A stretch of 32,139 nt of DNA from an uncultured Sphingopyxis sp. GTDB lineage: Bacteria; Pseudomonadota; Alphaproteobacteria; Sphingomonadales; Sphingomonadaceae. Under the pieces are notes generated by a model. The model did no database searches. It saw nothing but the letters and a program-made list of their open reading frames with translations, and had not been told where the DNA came from. The stretch spans positions 1 through 32,139 of the forward strand of contig CALMYE010000010.1 in the NCBI GenBank assembly GCA_937873425.1, in the 5' to 3' direction. Below are positions 1 to 8,936 of the stretch, in pieces. A program made the translations under genes and the position numbers. How positions within the stretch are numbered: position 1 is the first letter of the stretch; each line of letters opens with the position of its first letter.

Positions 1-254
1 CGGTCGTCGCCCGCCTCCAGCGCGAGCAATTCGCCGATCTCGGCGAGCGTGAAGCCCGCCGCCTGCGCCGCGCGAATGAACTTCAGGCGCCCGAGATCGT
101 CTTGATCATAGCGGCGGATGCCGCCGCCCCGGTCGCCGCCCCAAGCGCCGCCATCGCGCGCCGGCGTGCGCATCAGGCCGCGGCGCTGATAATAGCGGAT
201 GGTTTCGACGCCGACGCCCCCGGCGCGGGCCAGTTTGCCGATGGTGAGCGGCAT
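1..254 (-). CDS. MerR family transcriptional regulator (partial, N-terminal part)
   Basis: The reverse strand from 254 encodes MPLTIGKLARAGGVGVETIR followed by a YYQRRGL segment, the classic MerR winged helix-turn-helix start (IGxLAxxxGVxxxTIRYYxxxGL). The RRYDQDDLGRLKFIRAAQAAGFTLAEIGELL part follows the family pattern RxY..D..RL.FI..A...GFsL.EI..LL. Only the DNA-binding half (84 codons) is inside the window. The effector-binding C-terminus is cut off, so metal-binding cysteines cannot be checked. A Gly/Trp-rich insert (GGAWGGDRGGG) widens the wing. MerR proteins activate promoters with over-long spacers by untwisting them, and such a promoter lies immediately upstream, driving the divergent redox gene. 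Family assignment is firm; the inducer is unknown. Confidence 0.9.
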   Translation of the reverse strand, partial: MPLTIGKLARAGGVGVETIRYYQRRGLMRTPARDGGAWGGDRGGGIRRYDQDDLGRLKFIRAAQAAGFTLAEIGELLALEAGDD

Positions 255-257
255 GGC

Positions 258-288
258 TTGACTCTGTATCATGGTACGGATGCTATAT
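258..288 (+). promoter_or_regulatory. MerR-type promoter with 19-bp spacer and operator dyad
   Basis: A TTGACT -35 (258-263) and CTATAT -10 (283-288) are separated by 19 bp, longer than the usual 17 and typical of MerR-activated promoters. The spacer carries a 7-4-7 dyad, TCTGTAT-CATG-GTACGGA (263-280), close to the mer operator pattern TCCGTAC-N4-GTACGGA (two mismatches in the left arm). It lies between the divergent regulator and the glutaredoxin/MauE-like gene, so activation of the rightward gene by the MerR protein is the natural reading. Confidence 0.72.
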
Positions 289-298
289 GGAGCGGATG

Positions 299-1042
299 AT
301 GAAACAGACAAGCACCGCCACCCTCCATCGCATGGTCATGCCCGGCCATATCTGTCCCTATGGGCTGAAGGCGAAGCATCTGCTGACCCGCAGGGGCTTC
401 GCAGTCGACGACCGCTGGCTGGAAACGCGCGAGCAGGTCGACGCCTTCAAGGCCGAGCATGACGTCAGAACGACGCCGCAGACCTTCATCGACGGCGTGC
501 GCATCGGCGGTTACGACGATCTCCGGCGCCATTTCGGGCTGAAGGTCCGCGATCCCGACGCGACCAGCTATCGCCCGGTGATTGCGCTGTTCGCGATGAC
601 CGCGCTGATGGCGCTGGCAGCCTCCTACGCCGCCTATGGCGACGCCCTCACCATTCGCGCCGCCGAATGGTTCATCTCGTTCAGCATGGTCATGCTCGCA
701 CTGCTCAAGCTGCAGGATGTCGAGACCTTCTCGACCATGTTCCTGAACTACGACCTGCTCGCGCGGCGCTGGGTGCCCTATGGCACAATCTATCCCTTTG
801 CCGAGGGGCTGGCGGGGGTGCTGATGACCGCGCATGCCCTGCCCTGGCTGTCGATCCCGGTCGCGCTCGCCATCGGCACGATCGGCGCGGTATCGGTGTT
901 CAAGGCGGTCTATATCGACAGGCGCGAACTCAAATGCGCCTGCGTCGGCGGCGGCAGCAAGGTCCCTCTCGGCTTCGTCTCGCTGACCGAGAATCTGGCG
1001 ATGATCGGCATGGCGTTCTGGATGCTGGCGATGTTGCGGTAG
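299..1042 (+). CDS. Glutaredoxin-like domain fused to MauE/DoxX-like membrane domain
   Basis: A 247-residue protein. The N-terminal ~75 residues look glutaredoxin-like: a redox motif CPYG (Cys19) follows a beta-strand, and TTPQTFIDGVRIGGYDDL matches the cis-Pro/TxPxxFIxGxxIGGxxDL signature of glutaredoxins. Residues ~95-245 contain four hydrophobic segments like MauE/DoxX redox-associated membrane proteins, ending in a KCACVGGG motif (Cys213, Cys215) and a last membrane helix. The protein could pass electrons between a cytoplasmic monothiol site and a membrane thiol pair; that role is inferred. GGAG at 289-292 supports the ATG at 299. A start at 296 is possible because the predicted transcript begins near 295, which could make it leaderless. 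An upstream in-frame ATG at 287 falls inside the -10 box and is unlikely. Confidence 0.8.
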   Translation: MKQTSTATLHRMVMPGHICPYGLKAKHLLTRRGFAVDDRWLETREQVDAFKAEHDVRTTPQTFIDGVRIGGYDDLRRHFGLKVRDPDATSYRPVIALFAMTALMALAASYAAYGDALTIRAAEWFISFSMVMLALLKLQDVETFSTMFLNYDLLARRWVPYGTIYPFAEGLAGVLMTAHALPWLSIPVALAIGTIGAVSVFKAVYIDRRELKCACVGGGSKVPLGFVSLTENLAMIGMAFWMLAMLR

Positions 1043-1116
1043 ATTCGGCTCTGTCATTGAAACATGCGGCGGCTCGGCTATCGAAGAGCGATGATCGAAG
1101 ATTTCGGAGTCGCCGC

Positions 1117-2682
1117 ATGCTGAACCGCCGCCATTTCCTGACCGCCGCGGCTGCAGCCGGGATCGGCGCGCCGGCGATCGTCCGCGGCCAGAGCCTGTTC
1201 CGCGCCTATCCGTTCGGCCTGGGCGTCGCGGCGGGCGATCCGGCGAGCGACGGCTTCGTCATCTGGACCCGGATCGCGCCCGAGCCGATGGAGCGCCACG
1301 GCGGCATGCCGCCGGGCAATGTCCCGGTCGACTGGGAGGTTGCGACCGACAGCGGCTTTCGCGACGTGGCGGCGAAGGGCACCGAACTGGCGCGCCCCGA
1401 GCTGGCGCACAGCGTCCATGTCGAGGTGACGCGCCTGCTCCCCGACCGGCCCTATTATTACCGCTTCATCGTCGGCGGCGAGCGCAGCCTGCGCGGCCGC
1501 GCGCGCACCCTGCCCGCGCCCGGCGCGCGGACCGACCGGCTGAAGTTCGGCGTCGCCGGGTGCCAGCATTATGAGGCCGGCTTCTATGGCGCCTATCGCC
1601 ATCTCGCGCGCGAGGAGCTCGCCTTCGTCTATCATTACGGCGATTTCATCTATGAATATCAGCAGAATTATATCTATCCCGACGGGCTGCCGCTGCGGCC
1701 GGTGCGGCAATATGCGCAGCGCGCGCTGTTCGACGTCAATGATTTCCGCACCGCCTATGCCCAGACGCTGATGGACGTGGACCAGCAGGCGGCGCGCGCG
1801 ACGCACGCCTTTCTGTCGAGCTTTGACGATCACGAGATCCGCAACGACTGGGTGTCGCATTACGACAATTGGAAGCTCGACCTGCCCGGCCACGACCCCG
1901 ACGCCGCACCGCCCGAGGTCTTCATGCTGAAGAAGCAAGCGGCGATGCAGGCATGGTACGAGCATATGCCGGTGCGCCGCGCGCTGCTGCCGCGCGGCGG
2001 CATGGTCGCGCTCAACCGCGAATTCCGATACGGCGACCTCGCCGCGATCCAGCTGCTCGACACGCGCCAGTATCGCGACGACCAGCCGTGCGAGGACGGC
2101 TTCAAGCCCGCCTGCGCGCAAGTGTTCGCGAAGGACGCGCAGGTGCTGGGCAAGGCGCAGGAGGACTGGCTGAACCGCAACCTCGCGAAGGGCGGCGCAA
2201 CCTGGAACGCGCTGGCGCAGCAAGTGACGATGATGTCGCTCGACCGGCGGCGGCGGCCAGACGAGCCGGAGAAGATCGTCAATCTCGACAGCTGGGCGGG
2301 CTATGAGGCGCCGCGCGAGCGCATATTGTCGCGGCTGGCGGGCCTGAAGAATTGCGTCGTGCTGACCGGCGACGAGCATCAGAATTTCTGCGGCGACCTG
2401 GTGCTCAGGGACAAGGTCGTCGGCGCCGAGATCGTCGCCACCTCGCTTTCCTCGGGCGGCGACGGCAACGACAAGCGCGCCGGCACCGACGAATGGCTGA
2501 AGCTCAATCCCGAGCTCAAATTCGCCAACGACCAGCGCGGCTATGTCGTGTGCGAGGTCGATCGCGAGGCGTGGCAGGCACATTTCATGGTGGTAGACAA
2601 GGTGACGACGCCGGTGAACAGTCTGTCGAAACGCGCGACCGGGGTGATCGAGAATGGCGTCGCCGGGATCGGCATGGCCTGA
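1117..2682 (+). CDS. phoD: PhoD-type alkaline phosphatase D family protein, Tat-exported
   Basis: A 521-residue secreted phosphoesterase. The N-terminus MLNRRHFLTAAAAAGIGAPA is a twin-arginine signal, as expected for PhoD enzymes, which bind Fe/Ca in the cytoplasm before export. An N-terminal Ig-like PhoD_N domain (GVAAGDPASDGFVIWTR, PYYYRF) covers about residues 33-135. The metallophosphatase domain follows: GVAGCQ near 145, YGDFIYEY near 175, DDHEIRNDW near 236 and TGDEHQNF near 417. These are the PhoD metal-ligand blocks. It hydrolyses phosphomonoesters or diesters in the periplasm. CGGAG at 1105-1109 is a good ribosome site for the ATG at 1117. The next gene, another exported phosphoesterase, starts 46 bases downstream, so a phosphate-scavenging pair is likely. 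Confidence 0.92.
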   Translation: MLNRRHFLTAAAAAGIGAPAIVRGQSLFRAYPFGLGVAAGDPASDGFVIWTRIAPEPMERHGGMPPGNVPVDWEVATDSGFRDVAAKGTELARPELAHSVHVEVTRLLPDRPYYYRFIVGGERSLRGRARTLPAPGARTDRLKFGVAGCQHYEAGFYGAYRHLAREELAFVYHYGDFIYEYQQNYIYPDGLPLRPVRQYAQRALFDVNDFRTAYAQTLMDVDQQAARATHAFLSSFDDHEIRNDWVSHYDNWKLDLPGHDPDAAPPEVFMLKKQAAMQAWYEHMPVRRALLPRGGMVALNREFRYGDLAAIQLLDTRQYRDDQPCEDGFKPACAQVFAKDAQVLGKAQEDWLNRNLAKGGATWNALAQQVTMMSLDRRRRPDEPEKIVNLDSWAGYEAPRERILSRLAGLKNCVVLTGDEHQNFCGDLVLRDKVVGAEIVATSLSSGGDGNDKRAGTDEWLKLNPELKFANDQRGYVVCEVDREAWQAHFMVVDKVTTPVNSLSKRATGVIENGVAGIGMA

Positions 2683-2728
2683 TCCGCCTGTCGCGCGCGT
2701 GCAACAAATGCCAGCCAGCGGGGCCCGG

Positions 2729-3928
2729 ATGACCAGATTCTCCTTCCTTCTCGTCGCCTTCGCCTGCCTCATCTCTGCGCCGCTGCGCGCCGAGGAGCAG
2801 GAACGCGCACCGGTCACCATCCTCGTTTCGATCGACGGCTTCCGGCCCGATTATCTGGACCGCGGGCTGACGCCGAACCTGTCGCGGCTCGCAGCGGAAG
2901 GCGCGCATGGCAGGCTGCGCCCGTCCTTCCCGACCAAGACCTTTCCCAACCATTATGCGATGGTCACCGGCAAGCGGCCCGACACCAACGGCATCGTCGG
3001 CAATGCGATGATCGACCCGCGCCGCCCGGCGGTGACGTTCAGCCTGGGCGATGCGAAGCAGTCGCTCGATCGCTTCTGGTGGGACGAGGCCGAGCCCGCA
3101 TGGGTGACAGCGGAAAAGGCCGGCGTGCGGACCGCAACGATGTTCTGGCCGGGCAGCGAGGTGGCGATACAAGGGGTGCGGCCGTCGGACTGGATGCGCT
3201 TCGATCAGAATATAAGCAACGTCCAGCGGGTGAACGCGGTGCTCGACTGGCTGCGGCGGCCCGCCGACATCCGCCCGGCCTTCGTCACCCTCTATTTCGA
3301 TACGGTCGACACGGCGGGCCACCGCCACGGTCCCGACAGCGACGAGGTGAATGCCGCGCTGGTCGAGGTCGATGAACGGATCGGCGCGCTGAAGGCCGGG
3401 CTCGACGCGCTCGGTCAGCCCGCGCGGCTGCTCGTCGTCGCCGATCACGGCATGCGCGCGACGACCGACAGGCAGGTCATCCGGCTCGCGGAGCTGATCG
3501 ACCTTCCCAGCATCATCGCGGTCGAGGTCGGACCCTATGCCGCGATCGAACCCGCCGCCGGGACCGACGATCGCGTCGCCAAGGCGCTGCTGAAACCGCA
3601 CGATCACATGGCCTGCCACCGCAGGGAAGAGCTGCCGGCGCCTCTCCACTATGGCCGCAATCCGCGCGTCGCGGCGATCATCTGCATCGCCGAGCCGGGC
3701 TGGTCGATCTTCGCGGGCGATCCACCCTGGTCGCCGAACGGCGGGGCGCACGGCTATGGCAATCGCGATCCGCAAATGCTCGCGCTGTTCGTCGCGCACG
3801 GCGCCGGGCTGACGGGCGATATCGGCACGGTCGACAATATCGAAGTCTATCCGCTGCTGATGCGGCTGATCGGCGTGGCGCCGCTGGCGAGCGACGCGGC
3901 GGGGGTATTGGCGAAGCGGCTGCGTTAG
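2729..3928 (+). CDS. Ectonucleotide pyrophosphatase/phosphodiesterase family protein, exported
   Basis: A 399-residue type I phosphodiesterase/nucleotide pyrophosphatase of the alkaline phosphatase superfamily. A Sec signal peptide (MTRFSFLLVAFACLISAPLRA) supports the start at 2729 rather than the in-frame upstream ATGs. The two-metal site is complete: SIDGFRPDYL (first Asp), FPTKTFPNHYAMVTGKRP with the catalytic Thr of TKTFPNH, DTVDTAGHRHGP (Asp/His ligands), VADHGM (Asp-His) and GAHGYGN (last His). Family members cleave nucleotide phosphodiester or pyrophosphate bonds outside the cytoplasm. It follows the PhoD-type gene closely, consistent with a shared transcript. Its TAG stop overlaps the TAA stop of the opposing gene by two bases. 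Confidence 0.9.
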   Translation: MTRFSFLLVAFACLISAPLRAEEQERAPVTILVSIDGFRPDYLDRGLTPNLSRLAAEGAHGRLRPSFPTKTFPNHYAMVTGKRPDTNGIVGNAMIDPRRPAVTFSLGDAKQSLDRFWWDEAEPAWVTAEKAGVRTATMFWPGSEVAIQGVRPSDWMRFDQNISNVQRVNAVLDWLRRPADIRPAFVTLYFDTVDTAGHRHGPDSDEVNAALVEVDERIGALKAGLDALGQPARLLVVADHGMRATTDRQVIRLAELIDLPSIIAVEVGPYAAIEPAAGTDDRVAKALLKPHDHMACHRREELPAPLHYGRNPRVAAIICIAEPGWSIFAGDPPWSPNGGAHGYGNRDPQMLALFVAHGAGLTGDIGTVDNIEVYPLLMRLIGVAPLASDAAGVLAKRLR

Positions 3929-3934
3929 CGCAGC
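3919..3934. repeat. Hairpin centred on overlapping stop codons of convergent genes
   Basis: A perfect 6-bp inverted repeat, GCTGCG-TTAG-CGCAGC, whose four-base loop is the pair of overlapping stop codons (TAG on +, TAA on -). No T-tract follows on either strand, so it is not a classical intrinsic terminator. It may help end or protect both 3' ends. Similar dyads sit at the other convergent junctions of this window. Confidence 0.5.
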
Positions 3935-4461
3935 ACCGCCATCGCGCGGATCGAGCGGTCGGGCGCGTTGACGATCTGGAGCAGATAGCGGCCCGGAGCC
4001 ACGTCATATTCGACCATCTTGCGGATGCCCGAACAGGCGGGGCCGTGGCCGTGCGCGGCCGATTTGACGATCGCGCCGTCCTGCACCAGATCGATCCACG
4101 CCCCGGCGTCGAGCGCGACGACCAGCCGTCCGGGCCGGTCGACGGTGATCGGCACCATGCCGCCGAATTTATGGACATCGGGTGTCCGTTCGGGCGCGAC
4201 CCAATAGCGCAGGCTTTCGAAACCGTGCAGCGACAAGGCCGTGCGCACCGGCCCCAGCACCGTCCAGTCGATCGCCCGCCGATCGCCATAGGCATAGATG
4301 GTCTTGTTCGACGCGGTGCGGCTCCACCCTTCCCACCCCTCGGGCAGGACCGGCTCGGCAGGACAGGCGGGCGCCCTGGGCGGCGCGGCGACCGGCGCGG
4401 CGGTCGGCACAATCAGGGGCAGCGCGGCGGCCAGCGTGAGGGCCATGAGGCGGATCAGCAT
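3925..4461 (-). CDS. Exported protein of unknown function, downstream of mutL
   Basis: A 178-residue protein with a hydrophobic signal sequence (MLIRLMALTLAAALPLIVPTAAPVAA) and then a Pro/Ala-rich stretch, so it is probably periplasmic. The mature part is beta-rich: RLVVALDAGAWIDLV and GRYLLQIVNAP suggest a small beta-sandwich. Two cysteines (PACPAEP and GPACSGI) could form a disulfide. I do not recognise an enzymatic motif. Its ATG abuts the mutL stop codon (TAG at 4462-4464), so it is probably the distal gene of a mutL transcript. No functional link to mismatch repair is visible. The coding call is supported by the signal peptide, the tight spacing and normal codon use. Confidence 0.8.
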   Translation of the reverse strand: MLIRLMALTLAAALPLIVPTAAPVAAPPRAPACPAEPVLPEGWEGWSRTASNKTIYAYGDRRAIDWTVLGPVRTALSLHGFESLRYWVAPERTPDVHKFGGMVPITVDRPGRLVVALDAGAWIDLVQDGAIVKSAAHGHGPACSGIRKMVEYDVAPGRYLLQIVNAPDRSIRAMAVLR

Positions 4462-6273
4462 CTATTTCCTCCCGAACAATCTTTCGACATCGTCCATCGC
4501 CAGCTTCACCCAGGTCGGGCGGCCGTGGTTGCACTGGCCGCTATGCGGCGTCACCTCCATCTGGCGCAAGAGCGCGTTCATCTCGGCGACGCTCAGGGTG
4601 CGGCCCGCGCGGACCGAGCCGTGGCAGGCCATGGTCGCGGCGACGAGTTCCAGCCTTTCGTTGAGGCCCAGCGCGGCGTCGTAACCCGCGAGATCGTCGG
4701 CGATGTCGGTGACCAGCTTGCGGCAGTCGATCGCGCCGAGCATCGCCGGCGTCGCGCGCACCATCACCGCGGCGGGGCCGAAGCGTTCGAGTTCGACGCC
4801 GAGCGCCGCGAGCTGCGCCGCCGCGGTTTCGAGCCGGTCGCAGGCGGGCTCGTCGAGCTCGACCACCTCGGGCAGCAGCAGGCCCTGCGACGGCACCGCC
4901 TGCCCCGCCATGCCGCGCCTGAGCTGTTCGAGCACGAGGCGCTCGTGCGCGGCATGCTGATCGACGATGACGAGGCCGTCCCCGGCCTCGGCGACGATAT
5001 AGGTGTTCGCGATCTGGCCGCGCGCGATGCCGAGCGGATGCTCTTCCGCCTGCGGCGGCACCGCCTCGGCCACCTCGGCGCGGCCGGAGATCGGCGCGGC
5101 GGAGGCGAAGGGGACGAGCCGGTCGTAGACGCGCGCGACATCTTCGGCCGGGGGCGGCGTGTCGGCGCCGAACAGATGGACGGCGGGCTCGCTGCGCTGG
5201 CCGAACAGGAAGCCGGTCGCCGGCTGCGGCGCCACCGGTTCCTGCTGCCACGCCGCGAGCGCGGCTTCGGCGGGACGCTGGACGCTGCGGAAGCCATGTT
5301 CGTCGAGCGCGCGGCGCAGGCCGCCGACGATCAGCCCGCGGACGAGCTGCGGGTCGCGGAAGCGCACCTCGGTCTTCGCGGGATGGACGTTCACATCGAC
5401 CTCGGTCGTCGGCAGGTCGAGGAACAGCGCGACCACCGGATGCCGGTCGCGCGCGAGCAGGTCGGCATAGGCGCCGCGCAGCGCGCCGACGAGCAGCCGG
5501 TCCTTCACCGGCCGCCCGTTGACGAACAGATATTGATGGTCGGCAACACCGCGATTGAAGGTCGGCAGGCTGATCACGCCGCCGAGGCGCACCTCGCCGC
5601 GCTCGAGGTCGACGCCGATGCCGTTGTCGGCGAGGTCGCGGCTGGTGAGCGCGGCGACGCGCGCCAGCCGGTCCTGCCCGCCCTGCACGTCGAGCACGCG
5701 GCGCCCGTCATGCTCGACCGTGAAGCCGATGTCGGGCCGCGCCATCGCGAGCCGCTTCACGACATCGAGGCAGGCGGCATATTCGCTGCGGACGCCGCGC
5801 AGGAATTTGCGCCGCGCGGGGACGCGCGCGAACAGATCCTCGACGAGGACGCGCGTGCCCTTGGCCAGCGCCGCCGGTCCCTCAGCGACCAACGCGCCAT
5901 TGTCGACGACCCGCCGCCAGCCGTCGGCGCCGGCGACCCGGCTGTCGAGCGTCAGCCGCGCGACGCTGGCGATCGAGGGCAGCGCCTCGCCGCGGAAGCC
6001 CAGCGTCGTCACATCCTCGATCGCGTCGCCCGGAAGCTTGGACGTCGCATGGCGTTCGAGCGCCAGCGCCATGTCGGCGGGGGTCATGCCGCAGCCGTCG
6101 TCCTCGACCTCGATTCGCGCGATGCCGCCCTCGGCGAGTCGCACCGAAATGCGGCCGGAACCCGCGTCGATCGCGTTTTCCACCATTTCCTTGAGCGCCG
6201 CGGCGGGTCTTTCGACCACTTCACCGGCTGCGATCCGATTTACGAGCGTTTCCGGCAGGCGGCGTATTGACAT
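4462..6273 (-). CDS. mutL: DNA mismatch repair protein MutL (endonuclease type)
   Basis: A 603-residue MutL. The GHKL ATPase N-terminus starts MSIRRLPETLVNRIAAGEVV and carries ENAIDAG, DDGCGM and GFRGEALPSI, the ATP-binding motifs. The transducer domain runs to about residue 325 (FVNGRPVKDR, DVNVHPAKTEVRF). A variable linker leads to a C-terminal dimerisation domain with DQHAAHERLVLE, which fits the DQHA(X)2E(X)4E metal-binding endonuclease motif, and with GQCNHGRPTW near the end. MutL with this motif nicks DNA itself, as expected in bacteria without MutH. AGGAG eight bases upstream supports the ATG at 6273; in-frame ATGs further upstream have no matching homology. Its stop abuts the next gene's start. 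Confidence 0.97.
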   Translation of the reverse strand: MSIRRLPETLVNRIAAGEVVERPAAALKEMVENAIDAGSGRISVRLAEGGIARIEVEDDGCGMTPADMALALERHATSKLPGDAIEDVTTLGFRGEALPSIASVARLTLDSRVAGADGWRRVVDNGALVAEGPAALAKGTRVLVEDLFARVPARRKFLRGVRSEYAACLDVVKRLAMARPDIGFTVEHDGRRVLDVQGGQDRLARVAALTSRDLADNGIGVDLERGEVRLGGVISLPTFNRGVADHQYLFVNGRPVKDRLLVGALRGAYADLLARDRHPVVALFLDLPTTEVDVNVHPAKTEVRFRDPQLVRGLIVGGLRRALDEHGFRSVQRPAEAALAAWQQEPVAPQPATGFLFGQRSEPAVHLFGADTPPPAEDVARVYDRLVPFASAAPISGRAEVAEAVPPQAEEHPLGIARGQIANTYIVAEAGDGLVIVDQHAAHERLVLEQLRRGMAGQAVPSQGLLLPEVVELDEPACDRLETAAAQLAALGVELERFGPAAVMVRATPAMLGAIDCRKLVTDIADDLAGYDAALGLNERLELVAATMACHGSVRAGRTLSVAEMNALLRQMEVTPHSGQCNHGRPTWVKLAMDDVERLFGRK

Positions 6274-7506
<1,233 letters not shown>

Positions 7507-7523
7507 CCGGGTAACGCCGCACC

Positions 7524-8405
7524 ATGGCCCGCCCGGCACATCGGCGTCCGGGGCAGTCCCGAAAGGCCCAGTACAGCCTGTTCATCGCCTATGTCGTCGC
7601 GGTGACGGGGGCGGTGGCGGGGCTGTTGCTGGCGATACTTTCGGTGGCCGATCCCGTCGGCTTCGCGGCGCTGCGCGTCGCGAGCCACGAGGCGACCGCG
7701 CCCGTCGCGCGCGGCACGCGGTCGGTCATCGGCTCGATCTCCGGCGTCGATGATGCGGTCTCCGCCTATGTCCGCGCGGGATCGCAGAACAGCCGCCTGC
7801 GCGCCGAACTCACCGAGGCGCGGCGCCAGATCGTCGCGACCAGCGCGCTGCAGGAAGAGAATCGCCAGCTCAAGGCACTGCTGGCGCTGCAGGAAGCCGA
7901 CAGGACGGGCATCGCCAACGGTTATCTGCTCACCTCGACCTCGACCAGCAGCAAGCGCGTCGCGCTGCTCAGCATCGGGCGCAACGTCGGCGTCGCGGCG
8001 GGCCAGCCGGTGCGCGGCGCCGACGGTCTGATCGGCCGGGTGCTGGCGAGCGGCCCGTCGGTATCGCAGGTGCTGCTGCTGACCGACATCGACAATATCG
8101 TGCCGGTGCGCCGCGCGCGCGACGGCCTGCCCGCGCTGTCGACGGGGCGCGGCAACGGCGACCTCGACATACGCACGCTCAACATCGCCAACAATCCGTT
8201 CAAGCCGGGCGATATCCTGGTCACCTCGGGCACCGGCGGCCTCTATCCGCCGAACATCCCGGTGGCGATCGTCGTGCAGCGCACCAGCGAAGGCGCGCTC
8301 GCGCGCCCGCTCGCCGACCCGTCGAAGGTCGATGCGGTGTCGGTGCTGCGTCCCTACACGCCCGACAATATCGAGGCGCAGGCCGCGCCGGCATCGGCGC
8401 CATGA
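7524..8405 (+). CDS. mreC: Rod shape-determining protein MreC
   Basis: A 293-residue bitopic periplasmic protein. A basic N-terminal tail precedes a single membrane helix (about residues 18-40, LFIAYVVAVTGAVAGLLLAIL). A coiled coil follows near 80-120 (NSRLRAELTEARRQIV, LQEENRQLKALL). The two-lobed beta-barrel domain carries the family blocks NVGVAAGQPV, GLIGRV, LLLTD and GDILVTSGTGGLYPPNIPVA. MreC scaffolds the elongasome and activates PBP2. A Pro/Ala-rich C-terminal tail is short. The last four bases overlap the mreD start (ATGA), indicating translational coupling. Confidence 0.97.
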   Translation: MARPAHRRPGQSRKAQYSLFIAYVVAVTGAVAGLLLAILSVADPVGFAALRVASHEATAPVARGTRSVIGSISGVDDAVSAYVRAGSQNSRLRAELTEARRQIVATSALQEENRQLKALLALQEADRTGIANGYLLTSTSTSSKRVALLSIGRNVGVAAGQPVRGADGLIGRVLASGPSVSQVLLLTDIDNIVPVRRARDGLPALSTGRGNGDLDIRTLNIANNPFKPGDILVTSGTGGLYPPNIPVAIVVQRTSEGALARPLADPSKVDAVSVLRPYTPDNIEAQAAPASAP

Positions 8406-8926
8406 TCCGCTCGGCCGCGCCGCGCCTGGGCGCGCCTCCCTCGCCGCTGCGCCGGATCGGCATCCCGCTCGCCACGGTGATGCTGGCATCGGCGCTGCCG
8501 CTGATGCTGCCGATGGTCGCCAGTTCGGCGATCCTGCCACCGCTCGGGCTGCTGATGTTCCTCGGCTGGCAACTGCTTCGGACCGAGATGTGGCCGGTGT
8601 GGATCGGCCTGCCGCTCGGGCTGTGGGACGATCTGTTCAGCGGCGCGGCGATCGGCACCGCGGTCGGGCTGTGGACGCTCGCCAGCATCGCCATCCATTA
8701 TTTCGCGCAGCGCATCTATTGGCGCGGCTTTTTCCACGACTGGGCGCTCGCCGCGCTGCTGATCGCGGTCATCCAGTCGCTCGCGGCGCTGATCGCGCAT
8801 CCCGCCGCCCCGGCCGGACAGGCCGCCCTCCTCGTCGCGCCGCAGATCGTCATTGCGGCGCTGCTGGTGCCGCTGTTCCTGCGCATGACCGGCGCGTTTG
8901 ACAATTTCCGCCTGAAACGCCGATAG
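8402..8926 (+). CDS. mreD: Rod shape-determining protein MreD
   Basis: A 174-residue, very hydrophobic inner-membrane protein with about five transmembrane segments. The conserved MreD block WPVWIGLPLGLWDDLFSGAAIGT, with the acidic DDLFSG pair, is present near residues 65-85. MreD works with MreC in the elongasome; its exact biochemical role is not settled for the family. It overlaps mreC by four bases and is followed ten bases later by mrdA, so it lies in the middle of the operon. The length matches sphingomonad MreD proteins. Confidence 0.93.
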   Translation: MIRSAAPRLGAPPSPLRRIGIPLATVMLASALPLMLPMVASSAILPPLGLLMFLGWQLLRTEMWPVWIGLPLGLWDDLFSGAAIGTAVGLWTLASIAIHYFAQRIYWRGFFHDWALAALLIAVIQSLAALIAHPAAPAGQAALLVAPQIVIAALLVPLFLRMTGAFDNFRLKRR

Positions 8927-8936
8927 TTCCACCCCC

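Noticed and set aside
269-1057. Long minus-strand open frame opposite the glutaredoxin/MauE-like gene
   Set aside because: Its translation is Arg/Asp/His-rich with no family features; it is the usual high-GC antisense shadow of a well-supported gene.
1080-1100. Direct repeat ATCGAAG (two copies, 14 bases apart) before the PhoD-type gene
   Set aside because: Two 7-base copies in a short gap are easily chance, and they fit no regulator pattern known to me.
4045-6270. 741-codon plus-strand open frame opposite mutL
   Set aside because: The protein is compositionally typical of antisense GC-rich shadows, while the minus strand is an unmistakable MutL.
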